Positions 17,901 to 28,196 of a stretch of DNA of 64,000 nucleotides are shown here, piece after piece. This DNA comes from Myxococcus fulvus. GTDB taxonomy: Bacteria > Myxococcota > Myxococcia > Myxococcales > Myxococcaceae. The translations under genes were made by a program, and so were the position numbers. A model generated the notes under the pieces. It saw only the letters and a program-made list of their open reading frames with translations. It searched no databases and was not told the origin of the DNA. The stretch is taken from the NCBI RefSeq assembly GCF_900111765.1, contig NZ_FOIB01000002.1:62001-126000 (forward strand). Reading direction: 5' to 3'. Positions within the stretch are counted from its first letter, which is position 1. Each line of letters opens with the position of its first letter.

Positions 17901-18754
17901 ACGCGCCCGTGGTGGACGGCATGCGACTCACCATGGAGGGCCTGGCCCTCACCGGCGCGTGGGTGGACAAGGAGAAGGGGCTGATGGGCACCATCGTGCT
18001 GGAGATGGGCTCGTCCTCGCGCCTGTGCTCCGCGCTCACCCCGGGCGAGAGCGTGGTGCTGATGGGTCCCACGGGCGCGCCCACGGAGATTGGCCACAAC
18101 GAGACGGTGGTGCTCGTGGGCGGCGGCCTGGGCAACGCGGTGCTCTTCTCCATCGCCCGCTCGCTCAAGGCCGCGGGCTGCCGCGTCGTCTACTTCGCCG
18201 GCTACCGCCTCAAGTCGGACTCCTTCAAGCAGGACGAAATCGAGGCGGGCACGGACCAGATTGTGTGGTCCGTGGACACCGGGGAGACGATTGAGCCCCG
18301 GCGCCCGCAGGACTCCGCCTTCCGAGGCAACGTGGTGCAGGCCATGCTGGCCTACGCCGAGGGCAAGCTCGCCGCGCCCTCGCTCATCCCGCTCTCGGAG
18401 GTGGACCGCATCATCGCCATCGGCTCGGACCGGATGATGCGCGCGGTGGCCGAGGCCCGCCACGGCGTGCTCCAGCCGCACCTGAAGCCGGACCACGAGG
18501 CCATCGGCTCCATCAACTCGCCGATGCAGTGCATGATGAAGGAGATCTGCGCCCAGTGCCTCCAGCGGCACGTGGACCCGCGCACCGGCAAGGAGACGTG
18601 GGTCTTCTCCTGCTACAACCAGGACCAGCGCCTGGACCAGGTCGACTTCGTCAACCTGAACCAGCGGCTGCGCGGCAACACGGTGATGGAGAAGATCGCC
18701 GACCTGTACCTGGCGCAGCTGCTCAAGAAGGCCCCGCACCTCAAGCGCGTCTGA
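14975..18754 (+). CDS. Single-chain GltD-like/PyrK-like FeS flavoprotein oxidoreductase
   Basis: The protein has 1259 residues. Residues 1-310 are helical with no recognised domain. Residues 315-410 hold a Cys-rich FeS region (YCVLCHE, KDSCSTG, TGCPL, NPMCPGTGHRICNDCMKAC) like the cluster domain of glutamate synthase small subunit. A GltD-type FAD/NAD(P) domain follows, with VVGLGPAGY near 457 and VIGGGLTGVDTATE near 633-646. The C-terminal 930-1259 resembles PyrK/NfnA: a flavin-binding FQPGQFYRLQ, VGGGLGNAVLFSIA, and a [2Fe-2S] motif with Cys in MQCMMKEICAQC plus a later SCYNQ. NfnB (GltD-like) and NfnA (PyrK-like) normally form a two-subunit bifurcating transhydrogenase; here both are in one chain. 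Cytoplasmic redox balancing is plausible, but the electron donor and acceptor are unknown. Confidence 0.82.
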   Translation: MRALTDLPNDPGPSLQLGLPGFTFEDLYRPRGLRRLAQSFDARLAEDEPELFQAFDAYRKSQGKSLTGPAESDLLVRVARHMSRFVARLFRVESELDKLMGHLKGELPLFDFKREFITRRVFKKGAPDRPTLAEFPSLDGRMRLMLQLGFPEALSTGDFERGLAESVLSLMDFERLFSGNLPADQQEKAPALRERWAALRGALVATPEGREAFGSSLVTQGDDAAELQAVRALLSLADRWTYARALHPETKDQFHTWPTHRVPKPLVFDQLVHLQRPDAELPEATEGLEHHLRHRDGFKLTDRRGTQRDVMNEVDYCVLCHERQKDSCSTGFPAKDKVAEGHSYKKNPLGIPLTGCPLDERISEAHLLKREGNSLAALAMVTLDNPMCPGTGHRICNDCMKACIFQKQEPVNIPLAETAALTDVLDLPWGFEIYGLLTRWNPLNVRRPYALPYVGRNVMVVGLGPAGYTLSHYLLNEGFGVTGVDGLKIEPFSDELVGRNGHALTPIRDWRSLTRELDERVLEGFGGVSEYGITVRWDKNFLTLIHLTLARREGFRIHGGVRFGGTLTIEDAWQLGFDHVAIAAGAGRPTIIGMKNNLIRGIRKASDFLMALQLTGAFKKDSLANLQVQLPAIVIGGGLTGVDTATELMAYYPVQVEKALLRHEKLTAELGEEAVIARLDAEERATYQTFLEHGRAVRAERERAKAEGGTPDFIKLVRAWGGVSLAYRRSLTESPAYRLNHEEVTKALEEGIRFIERMSPVEAIPDTTGAVRALRFERMVTVDGKLKGSGQFFELPARTVCVAAGTSPNVTYEREYPGTFQLDEGGDYFQGHALVETADGFALERVEASEDLDSQVGFFTSYAKDGHFISFYGDNHPTYAGNVVKAMASAKDGYGEVARLYAKEVAALDFDDEVAQARREEQRAAHFAKLDAAFNATIVAVKRLTPTIVEVVVKAPFAASHFQPGQFYRLQNFERNAPVVDGMRLTMEGLALTGAWVDKEKGLMGTIVLEMGSSSRLCSALTPGESVVLMGPTGAPTEIGHNETVVLVGGGLGNAVLFSIARSLKAAGCRVVYFAGYRLKSDSFKQDEIEAGTDQIVWSVDTGETIEPRRPQDSAFRGNVVQAMLAYAEGKLAAPSLIPLSEVDRIIAIGSDRMMRAVAEARHGVLQPHLKPDHEAIGSINSPMQCMMKEICAQCLQRHVDPRTGKETWVFSCYNQDQRLDQVDFVNLNQRLRGNTVMEKIADLYLAQLLKKAPHLKRV

Positions 18755-18779
18755 GCGCGCGTCGAGGGGCCCGACGTCT

Positions 18780-19451
18780 TCACCGGCGCGTGCCGGTGAA
18801 GACGCGCAGCATCTCCTGGTAGTTCTTCATCAGCTCGTCCTCGCGCGTGAGGACCACGTCCACGTTGGCGTCGCCATACTCGCGGCGCACGTCGGTGAGC
18901 TTCTGGAAGGACTCCACCTGGCGGCGCATGGAGGCCACCTGCGCGGCCAGCTCCTCGCGCTGCTCCGGCGGCAGCTTCTGCTGGAGCTCCTCCAGCTTGC
19001 GCAGCTCGTCCTCGTACTGGAGCGTGCGCCCCAGCTGCCGCTGACCGATGACGGCCGTCACCACCTGGGCCAGCCCGTTGATGTCCGCCACGCTCAGCCC
19101 CGCGGACGCCCGGGCCTCCGCCTCCGCCTTGGCCTTGGCCTCCACCACCTTGAGGCCGGCGCGCACCTCCGCCATCGCCTCCGGCGTGCCCGCATCCACC
19201 AGCACCCCCAGCCCCTGCAGCCCCTTCACCTGCGAGCCGTACACCTCCAGCATCCGCCGCTGGTAGGCCACGTAGGCCGTCAGCTTCTCGGGCGTCACCA
19301 CATAGGCCGCTCCGACCTCGGTCGCCTCCAGGGCGTCCAGCCCGGCGGCGCCCGCATCCTCCACCCCGGGTGCCTCGCTACCCGCGGCCCCATCCTTCTT
19401 ACATCCCGAGAGGGCCAGCGCCCCCGCCAGGACCCACAGCGCCTTGCGCAT
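18780..19451 (-). CDS. Lipoprotein with coiled-coil body
   Basis: A protein of 223 residues. MRKALWVLAGALALSGCKKDG gives a clear lipobox LSGC (Cys 17), so it is a lipid-anchored envelope protein. AAGGAG lies 5 bases before the ATG at 19449-19451, which fixes the start. The body is largely alpha-helical: VVEAKAKAEAEARA (about 108-121) and YEDELRKLEELQQKLPPEQREELAAQVASMRRQVESF (about 155-190) are heptad-like. No enzymatic motif is seen and I do not recognise the family. It is divergent from sixA across a 195-bp intergenic region containing a strong palindrome. Confidence 0.75.
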   Translation of the reverse strand: MRKALWVLAGALALSGCKKDGAAGSEAPGVEDAGAAGLDALEATEVGAAYVVTPEKLTAYVAYQRRMLEVYGSQVKGLQGLGVLVDAGTPEAMAEVRAGLKVVEAKAKAEAEARASAGLSVADINGLAQVVTAVIGQRQLGRTLQYEDELRKLEELQQKLPPEQREELAAQVASMRRQVESFQKLTDVRREYGDANVDVVLTREDELMKNYQEMLRVFTGTRR

Positions 19452-19552
19452 CCGGACTCCTTCCCTGAAGAGACGGCTCGTCAGCCCCCGCGTGTATGCT
19501 GCGCGGACGCGTGCGGAGGAGGGCGGCCCCCTCCTGTCTGTCACGTCGAAGG

Positions 19553-19572
19553 TTGTTCAGGCCACTGAACAA
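19553..19572. promoter_or_regulatory. Perfect 8-bp inverted repeat in the sixA/lipoprotein divergent region
   Basis: TTGTTCAG-GCCA-CTGAACAA lies just upstream of a candidate sixA promoter and between divergent genes. It could be an operator for either. The regulator is unknown. Confidence 0.45.
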
Positions 19573-19586
19573 TCGCCGCATTACCT

Positions 19587-19616
19587 TTGACCAACCCGGC
19601 GGCGGTCGTGTACGAA
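19587..19616 (+). promoter_or_regulatory. Candidate sigma-70 promoter for sixA
   Basis: TTGACC (19587-19592) and TACGAA (19611-19616) are separated by 18 bases, ending about 30 bp before the TTG start of sixA. The -10 is a weak match. Confidence 0.4.
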
Positions 19617-19646
19617 CCGCGGTCCGGTTGCTCCGGTGGAGGGACT

Positions 19647-20141
19647 TTGAGGATTTTCCTGGTTAGGCACGGCGATGCGGACGCGGAGATCCCCGAGGGT
19701 CTCGGCGATGAAGCACGCTGGCTCACGGCGAAGGCGCGAGCGAACACGGCGGCACACTTCGCATCGCTGTCCGAGCGCGTGGGGCCCATCAGCCTCATCC
19801 TGACCAGCTCGCTGGTTCGCACGGTGCAGACGGCGCAGATCCTCTCGATGGCGATGAAGTACGAGGGGCTGCTCCAGGTGCACAAGAGCCTGCTGCCGGA
19901 CATGCCGGTGGGCACGGTGGACTCGCTCATCAAGGAGCACGAGGGCGAGAACCTGGTCCTCGTCGGCCACCAGCCGACCATGGGCGCGCTGGCCGCTCAC
20001 CTGCTGGGGATGCAGTCGTTCCCCAAGCCCGTCAACCCGGGCACCGTCATCGCCCTGGAGCGCGCCGAGGGTGACACCGCGCAGTACAAGCTCCTGTTCT
20101 ACGCGGCCCCTGGCCACCCGGTGCTCGACGTCATCCAGTGA
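19647..20141 (+). CDS. sixA: Phosphohistidine phosphatase SixA
   Basis: A protein of 164 residues in the histidine phosphatase (RHG) superfamily. It begins RIFLVRHGDAD, with the catalytic His in RHG at about residues 7-9, and has the second His in LVLVGHQPTMGALAAHLL. SixA removes phosphate from His residues of phosphotransfer domains or the nitrogen PTS. I chose a TTG start at 19647 because GGAGG sits four bases upstream and the protein then begins exactly where SixA family members do. Longer in-frame starts add a Gly/Ser-rich stretch unlike the family. The cyaY gene follows after 15 bp, so they are probably co-transcribed. Confidence 0.87.
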   Translation: MRIFLVRHGDADAEIPEGLGDEARWLTAKARANTAAHFASLSERVGPISLILTSSLVRTVQTAQILSMAMKYEGLLQVHKSLLPDMPVGTVDSLIKEHEGENLVLVGHQPTMGALAAHLLGMQSFPKPVNPGTVIALERAEGDTAQYKLLFYAAPGHPVLDVIQ

Positions 20142-20156
20142 GGGCCCCCGTCGGCC

Positions 20157-20489
20157 ATGATGGACGAAGCGCGCTACAATCAGCTCGTCGCCGCCGTGTT
20201 CAAGCGGATGCTCGCGGCGGCGGATGCCATCGACCCGGACGTGCTGGAAGCCGAGAGCACGGGTGACATGCTCACCCTGACGGCCCGCTCCCGGGAGAAG
20301 TGCATCGTCAACACCCAGCGTGCCGTGAAGCAGATCTGGGTGGCAGGCCAGGGCCAGGGCATCCACTTCGGCTACGACGAGGCCACCGGCACCTGGCTGG
20401 ACGACAAGGGGCGGGGCCTGGAGCTCTTCCGCTTCGTCGCCGAGGTGGTGCACCACATCAGCGACGTGGACTTCGTCTACCCGTCCTGA
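20157..20489 (+). CDS. cyaY: Frataxin-like iron donor CyaY
   Basis: A protein of 110 residues, the normal CyaY size. It has the frataxin alpha-beta sandwich pattern: an N-terminal acidic helix ending AIDPDVLEAESTGDMLTLT, a KCIVNTQRAVKQIWVAGQGQGIHF sheet with the conserved Asn-Thr-Gln and Trp, and a TGTWLDDKGRGLELF C-terminal part. CyaY binds ferrous iron and regulates IscS/IscU FeS cluster assembly. Two adjacent ATGs (20157 and 20160) are possible starts. The 3' end overlaps the convergent degenerate GGDEF gene by 13 bp. It sits in an operon-like pair with sixA; no iron-sulfur genes adjoin it. Confidence 0.9.
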   Translation: MMDEARYNQLVAAVFKRMLAAADAIDPDVLEAESTGDMLTLTARSREKCIVNTQRAVKQIWVAGQGQGIHFGYDEATGTWLDDKGRGLELFRFVAEVVHHISDVDFVYPS

Positions 20490-21445
20490 TTCCGGCTGGC
20501 GTCGCTGGCCACCTCCACCCAGTCGCCGCCCGCCGCCTGCGCGCGTCGCAGCGCGTCTCCCGCGTCCTTCAGCATCCCGCCGAAGCTGATCTGCTGGACG
20601 GGAGCGCCCGGCCCCGCGCCCTTCCCCGCCGGAGGCTCCGACACGGAGACACCCACCGACGCCGTGCCCACGGGCAGCGTGGTGACGCCCTTGAGCTTCT
20701 CGCGCAGGCGCTCGGCCACCACCCGGGCTCCCGAGCGGGGCGTGTGAGGCAGGAAGACGACGAAGCGGCTGTCCGCGAAGGGCACCGCCACGTCGATGTC
20801 GCGCACCCCCGCCACCAGCAAGCCGAGCGTCTCCGCCAGGGCGCCCTTGCGCGCGGCCGGCGCCAGCGACGAGGCCCGCTCCTGGAAGCGGTCCAGCTCC
20901 ACCATCAGCAGGGCGATGGGGTAGCGGTAGCGGCGGCTGCGCTTCACCTCCATGAACATCAGCCGCTTGAGGAACTCGAAGTCCGCGGACGTCGCCCCCA
21001 CGGGGGCTTGCGGCGCGCGCGGCGCCTGGGGCTCCACCGGCGCCGGGGTGACGGGCGTCGGAGCGGCCTGCGGCGCGCGCCGGGCCTCCTCGCGCTGCAC
21101 GAGCAGCGACACGCACGTCAGCACGGTGGCGCGCTTGAGGGGGCCCACCAGGCTGCCGTCCGCGCCCGACTGCAGGGCGCGCTCGTCGGCGTGCTCCTCG
21201 TCCGGCGGGTACATGAGCAGCACGGGCGCCGTGAGGCCCTGGGCGCGCGCGCCCCGGCACAGCGCCTCGCCGTCCAGCGCTCCCGTGCCGGAGGCCAGGA
21301 GCACGGAGGGCGGACGCTCCCGGGCCGCGCGCAGCGCCTCGTCGACGCTCGCCACCCACGCCACCTCGTGGCCGGCGCCCTCGAGGTACCGGCGCAACAC
21401 ACCCGCCACCGGGGCGGCGGGCTCGGCCAGGAGCACGAAGGCCAT
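20477..21445 (-). CDS. Pseudo-receiver plus degenerate GGDEF protein
   Basis: A protein of 322 residues. Residues 1-120 have a receiver-like fold (FVLLAEPAAPVAGVLRRYLEGAGHEV...). The acidic pocket is missing (AEP instead of a D-D pair) and the phosphoacceptor strand reads PPSVLLASGTG with no Asp. A Pro/Ala linker follows (about 122-150). Residues 155-300 look like a GGDEF domain, but the signature is ADSRF (in VPFADSRFVVFLP), so diguanylate cyclase activity is unlikely. The ATG overlaps the frr stop (TGATG), so it is co-translated with the rpsB-tsf-pyrH-frr block. A role as a c-di-GMP or protein-binding scaffold is conceivable but unproven. Confidence 0.8.
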   Translation of the reverse strand: MAFVLLAEPAAPVAGVLRRYLEGAGHEVAWVASVDEALRAARERPPSVLLASGTGALDGEALCRGARAQGLTAPVLLMYPPDEEHADERALQSGADGSLVGPLKRATVLTCVSLLVQREEARRAPQAAPTPVTPAPVEPQAPRAPQAPVGATSADFEFLKRLMFMEVKRSRRYRYPIALLMVELDRFQERASSLAPAARKGALAETLGLLVAGVRDIDVAVPFADSRFVVFLPHTPRSGARVVAERLREKLKGVTTLPVGTASVGVSVSEPPAGKGAGPGAPVQQISFGGMLKDAGDALRRAQAAGGDWVEVASDASRNQDG

Positions 21446-22002
21446 CAGACCGACATGACCTCTTTCTCCTTCGCCTGGACGATGGAGTCGACCTGTTTGA
21501 CGCCGTCGTCGGTCTCCTTCTGGACCTTCTCGGTGATGCGCTTCTGGTCGTCCTCGGTGATCTTCTTGTCCTTCAGCTGCGTCTTGAGGACTTCGTTCGT
21601 GTCGCGGCGGATGTTGCGGATGGCGACCTTGTGGTCCTCACCCTTGGTCTTCACCGCCTTGGCGATCTCCTTGCGGCGCTCCTCGGTGAGCGGCGGGAAG
21701 GGCAGGCGGATGAGCTCCCCATCGTTCATGGGCTGGACGCCGAGGTTGGCCTCGCGCAGGGCCTTCTCGATGTCCTTCAGGACGCTCTTCTCCCACGGCT
21801 TGATGATGATGAGCCGGGGCTCCGGGGAGGTGACGCTGGCCACGCCCGACAGGGGCGTGGGCGTGCCGTAGTAGTCCACGCGCACGTTGTCGAGGATGGC
21901 GATGTTGGCGCGCCCGGTGCGCACCTTGGTCAGCTCGCGCTTGAGGTCCTCGAGCGTCTTGGTGATGCGCTCCTTCAGCTCTTTGACGAGGTCGTCGCTC
22001 AT
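21445..22002 (-). CDS. frr: Ribosome recycling factor
   Basis: A protein of 185 residues, the standard RRF length. It has the three-helix bundle/beta domain sequence KVRTGRANIAILDNVRVDYYGTPTPL, with the catalytic-region Arg in TGRA, then IIIKPWEKSVLKDIEKAL and the C-terminal helix RRDTNEVLKTQLKDKKITEDDQ. RRF acts with EF-G to split post-termination ribosomes. It lies 44 bp after pyrH in the widely conserved rpsB-tsf-pyrH-frr order. The stop overlaps the start of the pseudo-receiver gene by one base. Confidence 0.97.
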   Translation of the reverse strand: MSDDLVKELKERITKTLEDLKRELTKVRTGRANIAILDNVRVDYYGTPTPLSGVASVTSPEPRLIIIKPWEKSVLKDIEKALREANLGVQPMNDGELIRLPFPPLTEERRKEIAKAVKTKGEDHKVAIRNIRRDTNEVLKTQLKDKKITEDDQKRITEKVQKETDDGVKQVDSIVQAKEKEVMSV

Positions 22003-22046
22003 TTGCGTGTTCTCCTTGAACTCGGAATCGGGATGAGTGCGTGACG

Positions 22047-22799
22047 TCAGGCCCAGACCGTCTCACTGCCGCCCACGACGGTACCAATCTCACCGCCGCC
22101 CAGCACCGCGCGGCGGATGTTCCCCGGCACGGTGAGGTCGAAGACGATGATGGGCAGCTTGTTGTCCATGCACAGCGAGATGGCCGTGGAGTCCATCACA
22201 TTGAGGTTCTGCTTCAACACATCCATGTACGTCAGCGTGCGGTAGCGGCGCGCGGTGGGGTCCTTCTTCGGGTCCGCGCTGTAGATGCCGTCCACCTTGG
22301 TCGCCTTGAGGATGACCTGGGCGTTGATTTCCATGGCGCGCAGCGACGCGGCCGTGTCCGTGGTGAAGTACGGGTTGCCCGTGCCCGCGGCGAAAATCAC
22401 CACGCGGCCCTTCTCCAGGTGCCGCACCGCGCGCCGGCGGATGTAGGGCTCGGCGATCTGCTCCATCTTGATGGCGGACAGCACGCGCGTGTGCAGGCCC
22501 TTCTTCTCCAGCGCGTCCTGCATGGCCATGGAGTTGATGCACGTGGCCAGCATGCCCATGTAGTCCGCGCTGGCCCGGTCCATGCCCTCCGTCGCCCCGG
22601 CGACGCCGCGGAAGATGTTGCCTCCGCCAATCACCAGGGCCACCTCCACGCCCGCCTGCGCCAGCTCGATGACCTCATCGGCGATGGCGCTGAGGGTGGG
22701 TGGGTGGATGCCGTACTTCCCCTCTCCCATCAGGGCCTCGCCCGAGAGCTTGAGGAGAATGCGCTTGTATCGGAGCGGTTGGGTCGTGTCGGAGGACAT
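22047..22799 (-). CDS. pyrH: UMP kinase
   Basis: A protein of 250 residues that phosphorylates UMP to UDP in pyrimidine synthesis. It belongs to the amino-acid-kinase fold: [13 protein letters not shown] at the start, [10 protein letters not shown] (phosphate loop), a [20 protein letters not shown] helix, [16 protein letters not shown] and [15 protein letters not shown]. The family's usual length is about 240. It lies between tsf and frr as in most bacteria. A strong hairpin with a U-tract precedes it on the same strand, so pyrH may be transcribed partly from its own promoter. Confidence 0.97.
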   Translation of the reverse strand: MSSDTTQPLRYKRILLKLSGEALMGEGKYGIHPPTLSAIADEVIELAQAGVEVALVIGGGNIFRGVAGATEGMDRASADYMGMLATCINSMAMQDALEKKGLHTRVLSAIKMEQIAEPYIRRRAVRHLEKGRVVIFAAGTGNPYFTTDTAASLRAMEINAQVILKATKVDGIYSADPKKDPTARRYRTLTYMDVLKQNLNVMDSTAISLCMDNKLPIIVFDLTVPGNIRRAVLGGGEIGTVVGGSETVWA

Positions 22800-22910
22800 G
22801 CGCGTCCGCTTCTATCCCCCGGATTGCGGCATATCAACGCCCGAGTCGGACAAGACGGCCACACCGTCCACGGCCAACGCCCTGGCAGGCCCCAGGAGCC
22901 CTCCAGGGGC

Positions 22911-22971
22911 AATAAAAGAGAAGGGCCGCGTCCCCCGCTCCCCAGGAGGGAGTCGGAAGGGTCGCGGCCCT
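22911..22971 (-). terminator. Strong rho-independent terminator after tsf
   Basis: On the minus strand AGGGCCGCG pairs with CGCGGCCCT (arms 22963-22971 and 22922-22930), with inner pairing GGGAG/CTCCC. The next minus-strand bases read TTCTCTTTTATT. This is one of the few U-tract terminators in the window. Confidence 0.75.
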
Positions 22972-23015
22972 CGGGGCCAACCGCGAGGACCTCCGATGGA
23001 GGCCCTCCGGAGGGC

Positions 23016-23669
23016 TCAGCCCTGGCCCAGCGTCTTGGCCACTTCGGCGGCGAGGTCGTCCTTCTTCTTCTCGATGCCCTCACCCACCTCGAAGCGGACG
23101 AAGCGGCGCACGGAGACCTTCTCGCCAATCTTCGCGGCGCGCTCGGTGATCATGTCGCCGACCTTCTTCTTGTCGTCCTTCACCCACAGCTGGTCCACGA
23201 GGCAGACCTGCGTGTAGTACTTCTCCATCTTCCCGACGAGGATCTTCTCCAGCATCGCCTCGGGCTTGCCCTGCTGCTTGAGCAGCTCGCGCTCGATCTC
23301 GCGCTCCTTCTCGAGGTTCTCGGAGGGCACTTCCTCGCGGCGGACGAACTTGGGGGCGGCGGCGGCGATCTGCATGGCCACCTCCTTCACCAGGTCCTGA
23401 AAGTCCGGGTTGCGCGCGACGAAGTCGGTCTCACAGTTGACCTCCACCAGCACGCCGATGCGACCGCCGTGCACGTAGGTGCCCACCAGACCCTCGGCGG
23501 CGACGCGGCCTTCCTTGCCGGCGGCGCGGGAGATGCCCTTCTTGCGCAGCCACTCCTCGGCCTTCGCGAAGTCGCCGCCGGACTCGGCCAGCGCCTTCTT
23601 GCAGTCCATCAGGCCCGCGCCGGTCCGCTCGCGGAGGTCCTTCACCATCTGGGCGGTCACTTCGGCCAT
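23016..23669 (-). CDS. tsf: Elongation factor Ts
   Basis: A protein of 217 residues, a short form compared with about 283 in E. coli and closer to the Thermus type. EF-Ts recycles EF-Tu from GDP to GTP form. The N-terminal UBA-like domain reads VKDLRERTGAGLMDCKKAL, then the core NCETDFVARN motif and a KIVGKMEKYYTQVCLVDQ-like segment (here ILVGKMEKYYTQV). AGGAG lies 6 bases before the ATG at 23667-23669; longer in-frame translation upstream is not family-like. It follows rpsB by 159 bp and is followed by a strong terminator. Confidence 0.97.
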   Translation of the reverse strand: MAEVTAQMVKDLRERTGAGLMDCKKALAESGGDFAKAEEWLRKKGISRAAGKEGRVAAEGLVGTYVHGGRIGVLVEVNCETDFVARNPDFQDLVKEVAMQIAAAAPKFVRREEVPSENLEKEREIERELLKQQGKPEAMLEKILVGKMEKYYTQVCLVDQLWVKDDKKKVGDMITERAAKIGEKVSVRRFVRFEVGEGIEKKKDDLAAEVAKTLGQG

Positions 23670-23828
23670 GTTCTTCTCCTGCCTCCGCCACCACGTGGGC
23701 GCCATGCGCCGGGCGGAGCATTGATGTTCAAGGGGTACGGAGTACGACGGGAAACACGGACGGCCGGGTGACAGGCGTTCTGCTCCGCCACCCGGCCGCC
23801 ACGAAGACACTGGAGTGAAACGGGGGGA

Positions 23829-24809
23829 TTACTCCGCCGCCGTCTCGCCCGCGGCCGCCTCGCCGCCCTCGGTCGCGGGCTGCTCGGCGACGGCCGGCGC
23901 GCCCTTCATCTCGACGAGGGGGCCACGGCGCTCGCCGCCACGGTCACGGTCGCCACCACGGCGGTCGCCGCCACGGTCATTGCGGCGCGGGCCACGGCGG
24001 TCATCACGCTCACGGCGGTCGTCACGGCCCTCGCGCTCCTCCTGCTCGTCGCGGTCCGCCGCGCCGGAGGCACGGTAGCGGGCCGCGCCCTCGATGCAGG
24101 CCTCGGCGATCTTCGACGTGAAGAGCTTGATGGAGCGGATGGCGTCGTCGTTGCCGGGAATCACGAAGTCGATGCCGTCCGGATCGCAGTTCGTGTCGAC
24201 CAGGCCAATCACGGGGATGCCCAGACGGGTCGCCTCGTGGATGGCGATGTGCTCCTTCTTCGGGTCGATGATGAAGACGCAGCGGGGCAGCTTGGACATC
24301 TCCTTCACGCCGCCCAGGTTCTTCTCGAGCTTCTCGCGCTCGCGCTCCAGCGAGGCGACTTCCTTCTTGGGCAGGCGCTCGAAGGTGCCGTCCTCGGCCA
24401 TCTTCTCCAGCGTCTTGAGCCGGTCGATGCCCTGCTTGATGGTCTTGAAGTTGGTCAGCGTGCCGCCCAGCCAGCGGCTGGTGACGAAGAACTGACCGGC
24501 GCGCGAGGCCTCCTCGCGGATGACGTCCTGCGCCTGCTTCTTGGTGCCGACGAAGAGCACCGAGCCACCGCGGGCCGTGATGTCCGCCACGAAGCGGAAG
24601 GCCGAGCGGGCCATCGTGACCGTCTTCTGGAGGTCGATGATGTAGATGCCGTTGCGGGCACCGAAGATGTACGGCTTCATCTTCGGGTTCCAGCGCTTGG
24701 TCTGGTGGCCGAAGTGGACGCCGGCCTCCAGGAGCTGCCGCATCGTGATGCCGCCGGCGGCGGCCATGGCCTGCTGCTGGTTCTGCGTTTCCTGCGTGTC
24801 GATCGACAT
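23829..24809 (-). CDS. rpsB: 30S ribosomal protein S2 with arginine/aspartate-rich tail
   Basis: A protein of 326 residues, against about 240-260 for usual S2. The S2 body (about 20-250) is canonical: [54 protein letters not shown], and the C-terminal [25 protein letters not shown]. Residues 255-300 form an extension of repeated Asp-Arg-Arg, Arg-Gly-Gly and Arg-Asp groups, followed by an acidic Ala/Glu tail. This resembles RGG-type RNA-binding tails. GGAG 8 bases before the ATG (24807-24809) fixes the start. It heads the rpsB-tsf-pyrH-frr cluster. Confidence 0.95.
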   Translation of the reverse strand: MSIDTQETQNQQQAMAAAGGITMRQLLEAGVHFGHQTKRWNPKMKPYIFGARNGIYIIDLQKTVTMARSAFRFVADITARGGSVLFVGTKKQAQDVIREEASRAGQFFVTSRWLGGTLTNFKTIKQGIDRLKTLEKMAEDGTFERLPKKEVASLEREREKLEKNLGGVKEMSKLPRCVFIIDPKKEHIAIHEATRLGIPVIGLVDTNCDPDGIDFVIPGNDDAIRSIKLFTSKIAEACIEGAARYRASGAADRDEQEEREGRDDRRERDDRRGPRRNDRGGDRRGGDRDRGGERRGPLVEMKGAPAVAEQPATEGGEAAAGETAAE

Positions 24810-25174
24810 GTTGTTTCTCCGGTTCATCCGCCACACCCGATGCGAAGCTCCGGCCGTGACATCCGGGAGGGGCCGCTCCTTTCGGAGGGGCTCACCCACG
24901 GTTGCACCGGCGACCGGCACGGGCGTGTGTGAGTTGGGTACGACTCGGGGTAGATACCCCCACCCCAGACTACGAGGCGGGGGGTCCTTAACAGAACCCT
25001 TCCGGGCGGCGCAAGCTTCGCCGCACCGGCCGTGCCGGGAAGCAGGCGGAAAGCCCCCTCCCCCGCCCTCCAGGCGTCCTGCGTGCCCCTGAAACACCAC
25101 CGGCGCGGACCACCTCCCGGCCTTCCGGGAGGCGCCGCGCCGGCGCGTGGGACACCCTGGGGGCGACAGGCCGA
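24810..25174. other. 365-bp leader/promoter gap upstream of rpsB
   Basis: It lies between the rpsB start and the secA stop, both on the minus strand. It must hold the rpsB promoter and leader and the secA 3' end. A small hairpin CTCC-GAAA-GGAG with a GNRA loop (minus strand, 24876-24887) lies about 70 bases before the rpsB ATG. I see no confident -35/-10 pair and no clear match to known S2 leader motifs. Confidence 0.4.
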
Positions 25175-28024
<2,850 letters not shown>

Positions 28025-28196
28025 TCGTTGACTCTCTCGCGGCCGGAGAATCCTCGAAGGACGGCGGCGAGTGAAGGGAAATCCCTGGAGATGTAAGGGA
28101 GGGCTGGTGGGAAACCACGCGCGCCTCCGTAAACTTCCTCTCGGCCGGTTGCCCAGCGCGCATCGGTTCAGAGTAAAGCGGAACCGAGCCCACGCA

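Noticed and set aside
14834..18739. A 1301-codon open frame antisense to the large flavoprotein
   Set aside because: It is His/Gly/Ala/Arg-rich, lacks any recognisable domain and mirrors the real gene. Long antisense frames are expected at this GC content. The same reasoning removes the long frames opposite secA and the SNF2 helicase.
24810..25174. Riboswitch or S2 autoregulatory leader upstream of rpsB
   Set aside because: Only a small GNRA hairpin is visible. I could not match a known leader motif, so I list the gap without a call.
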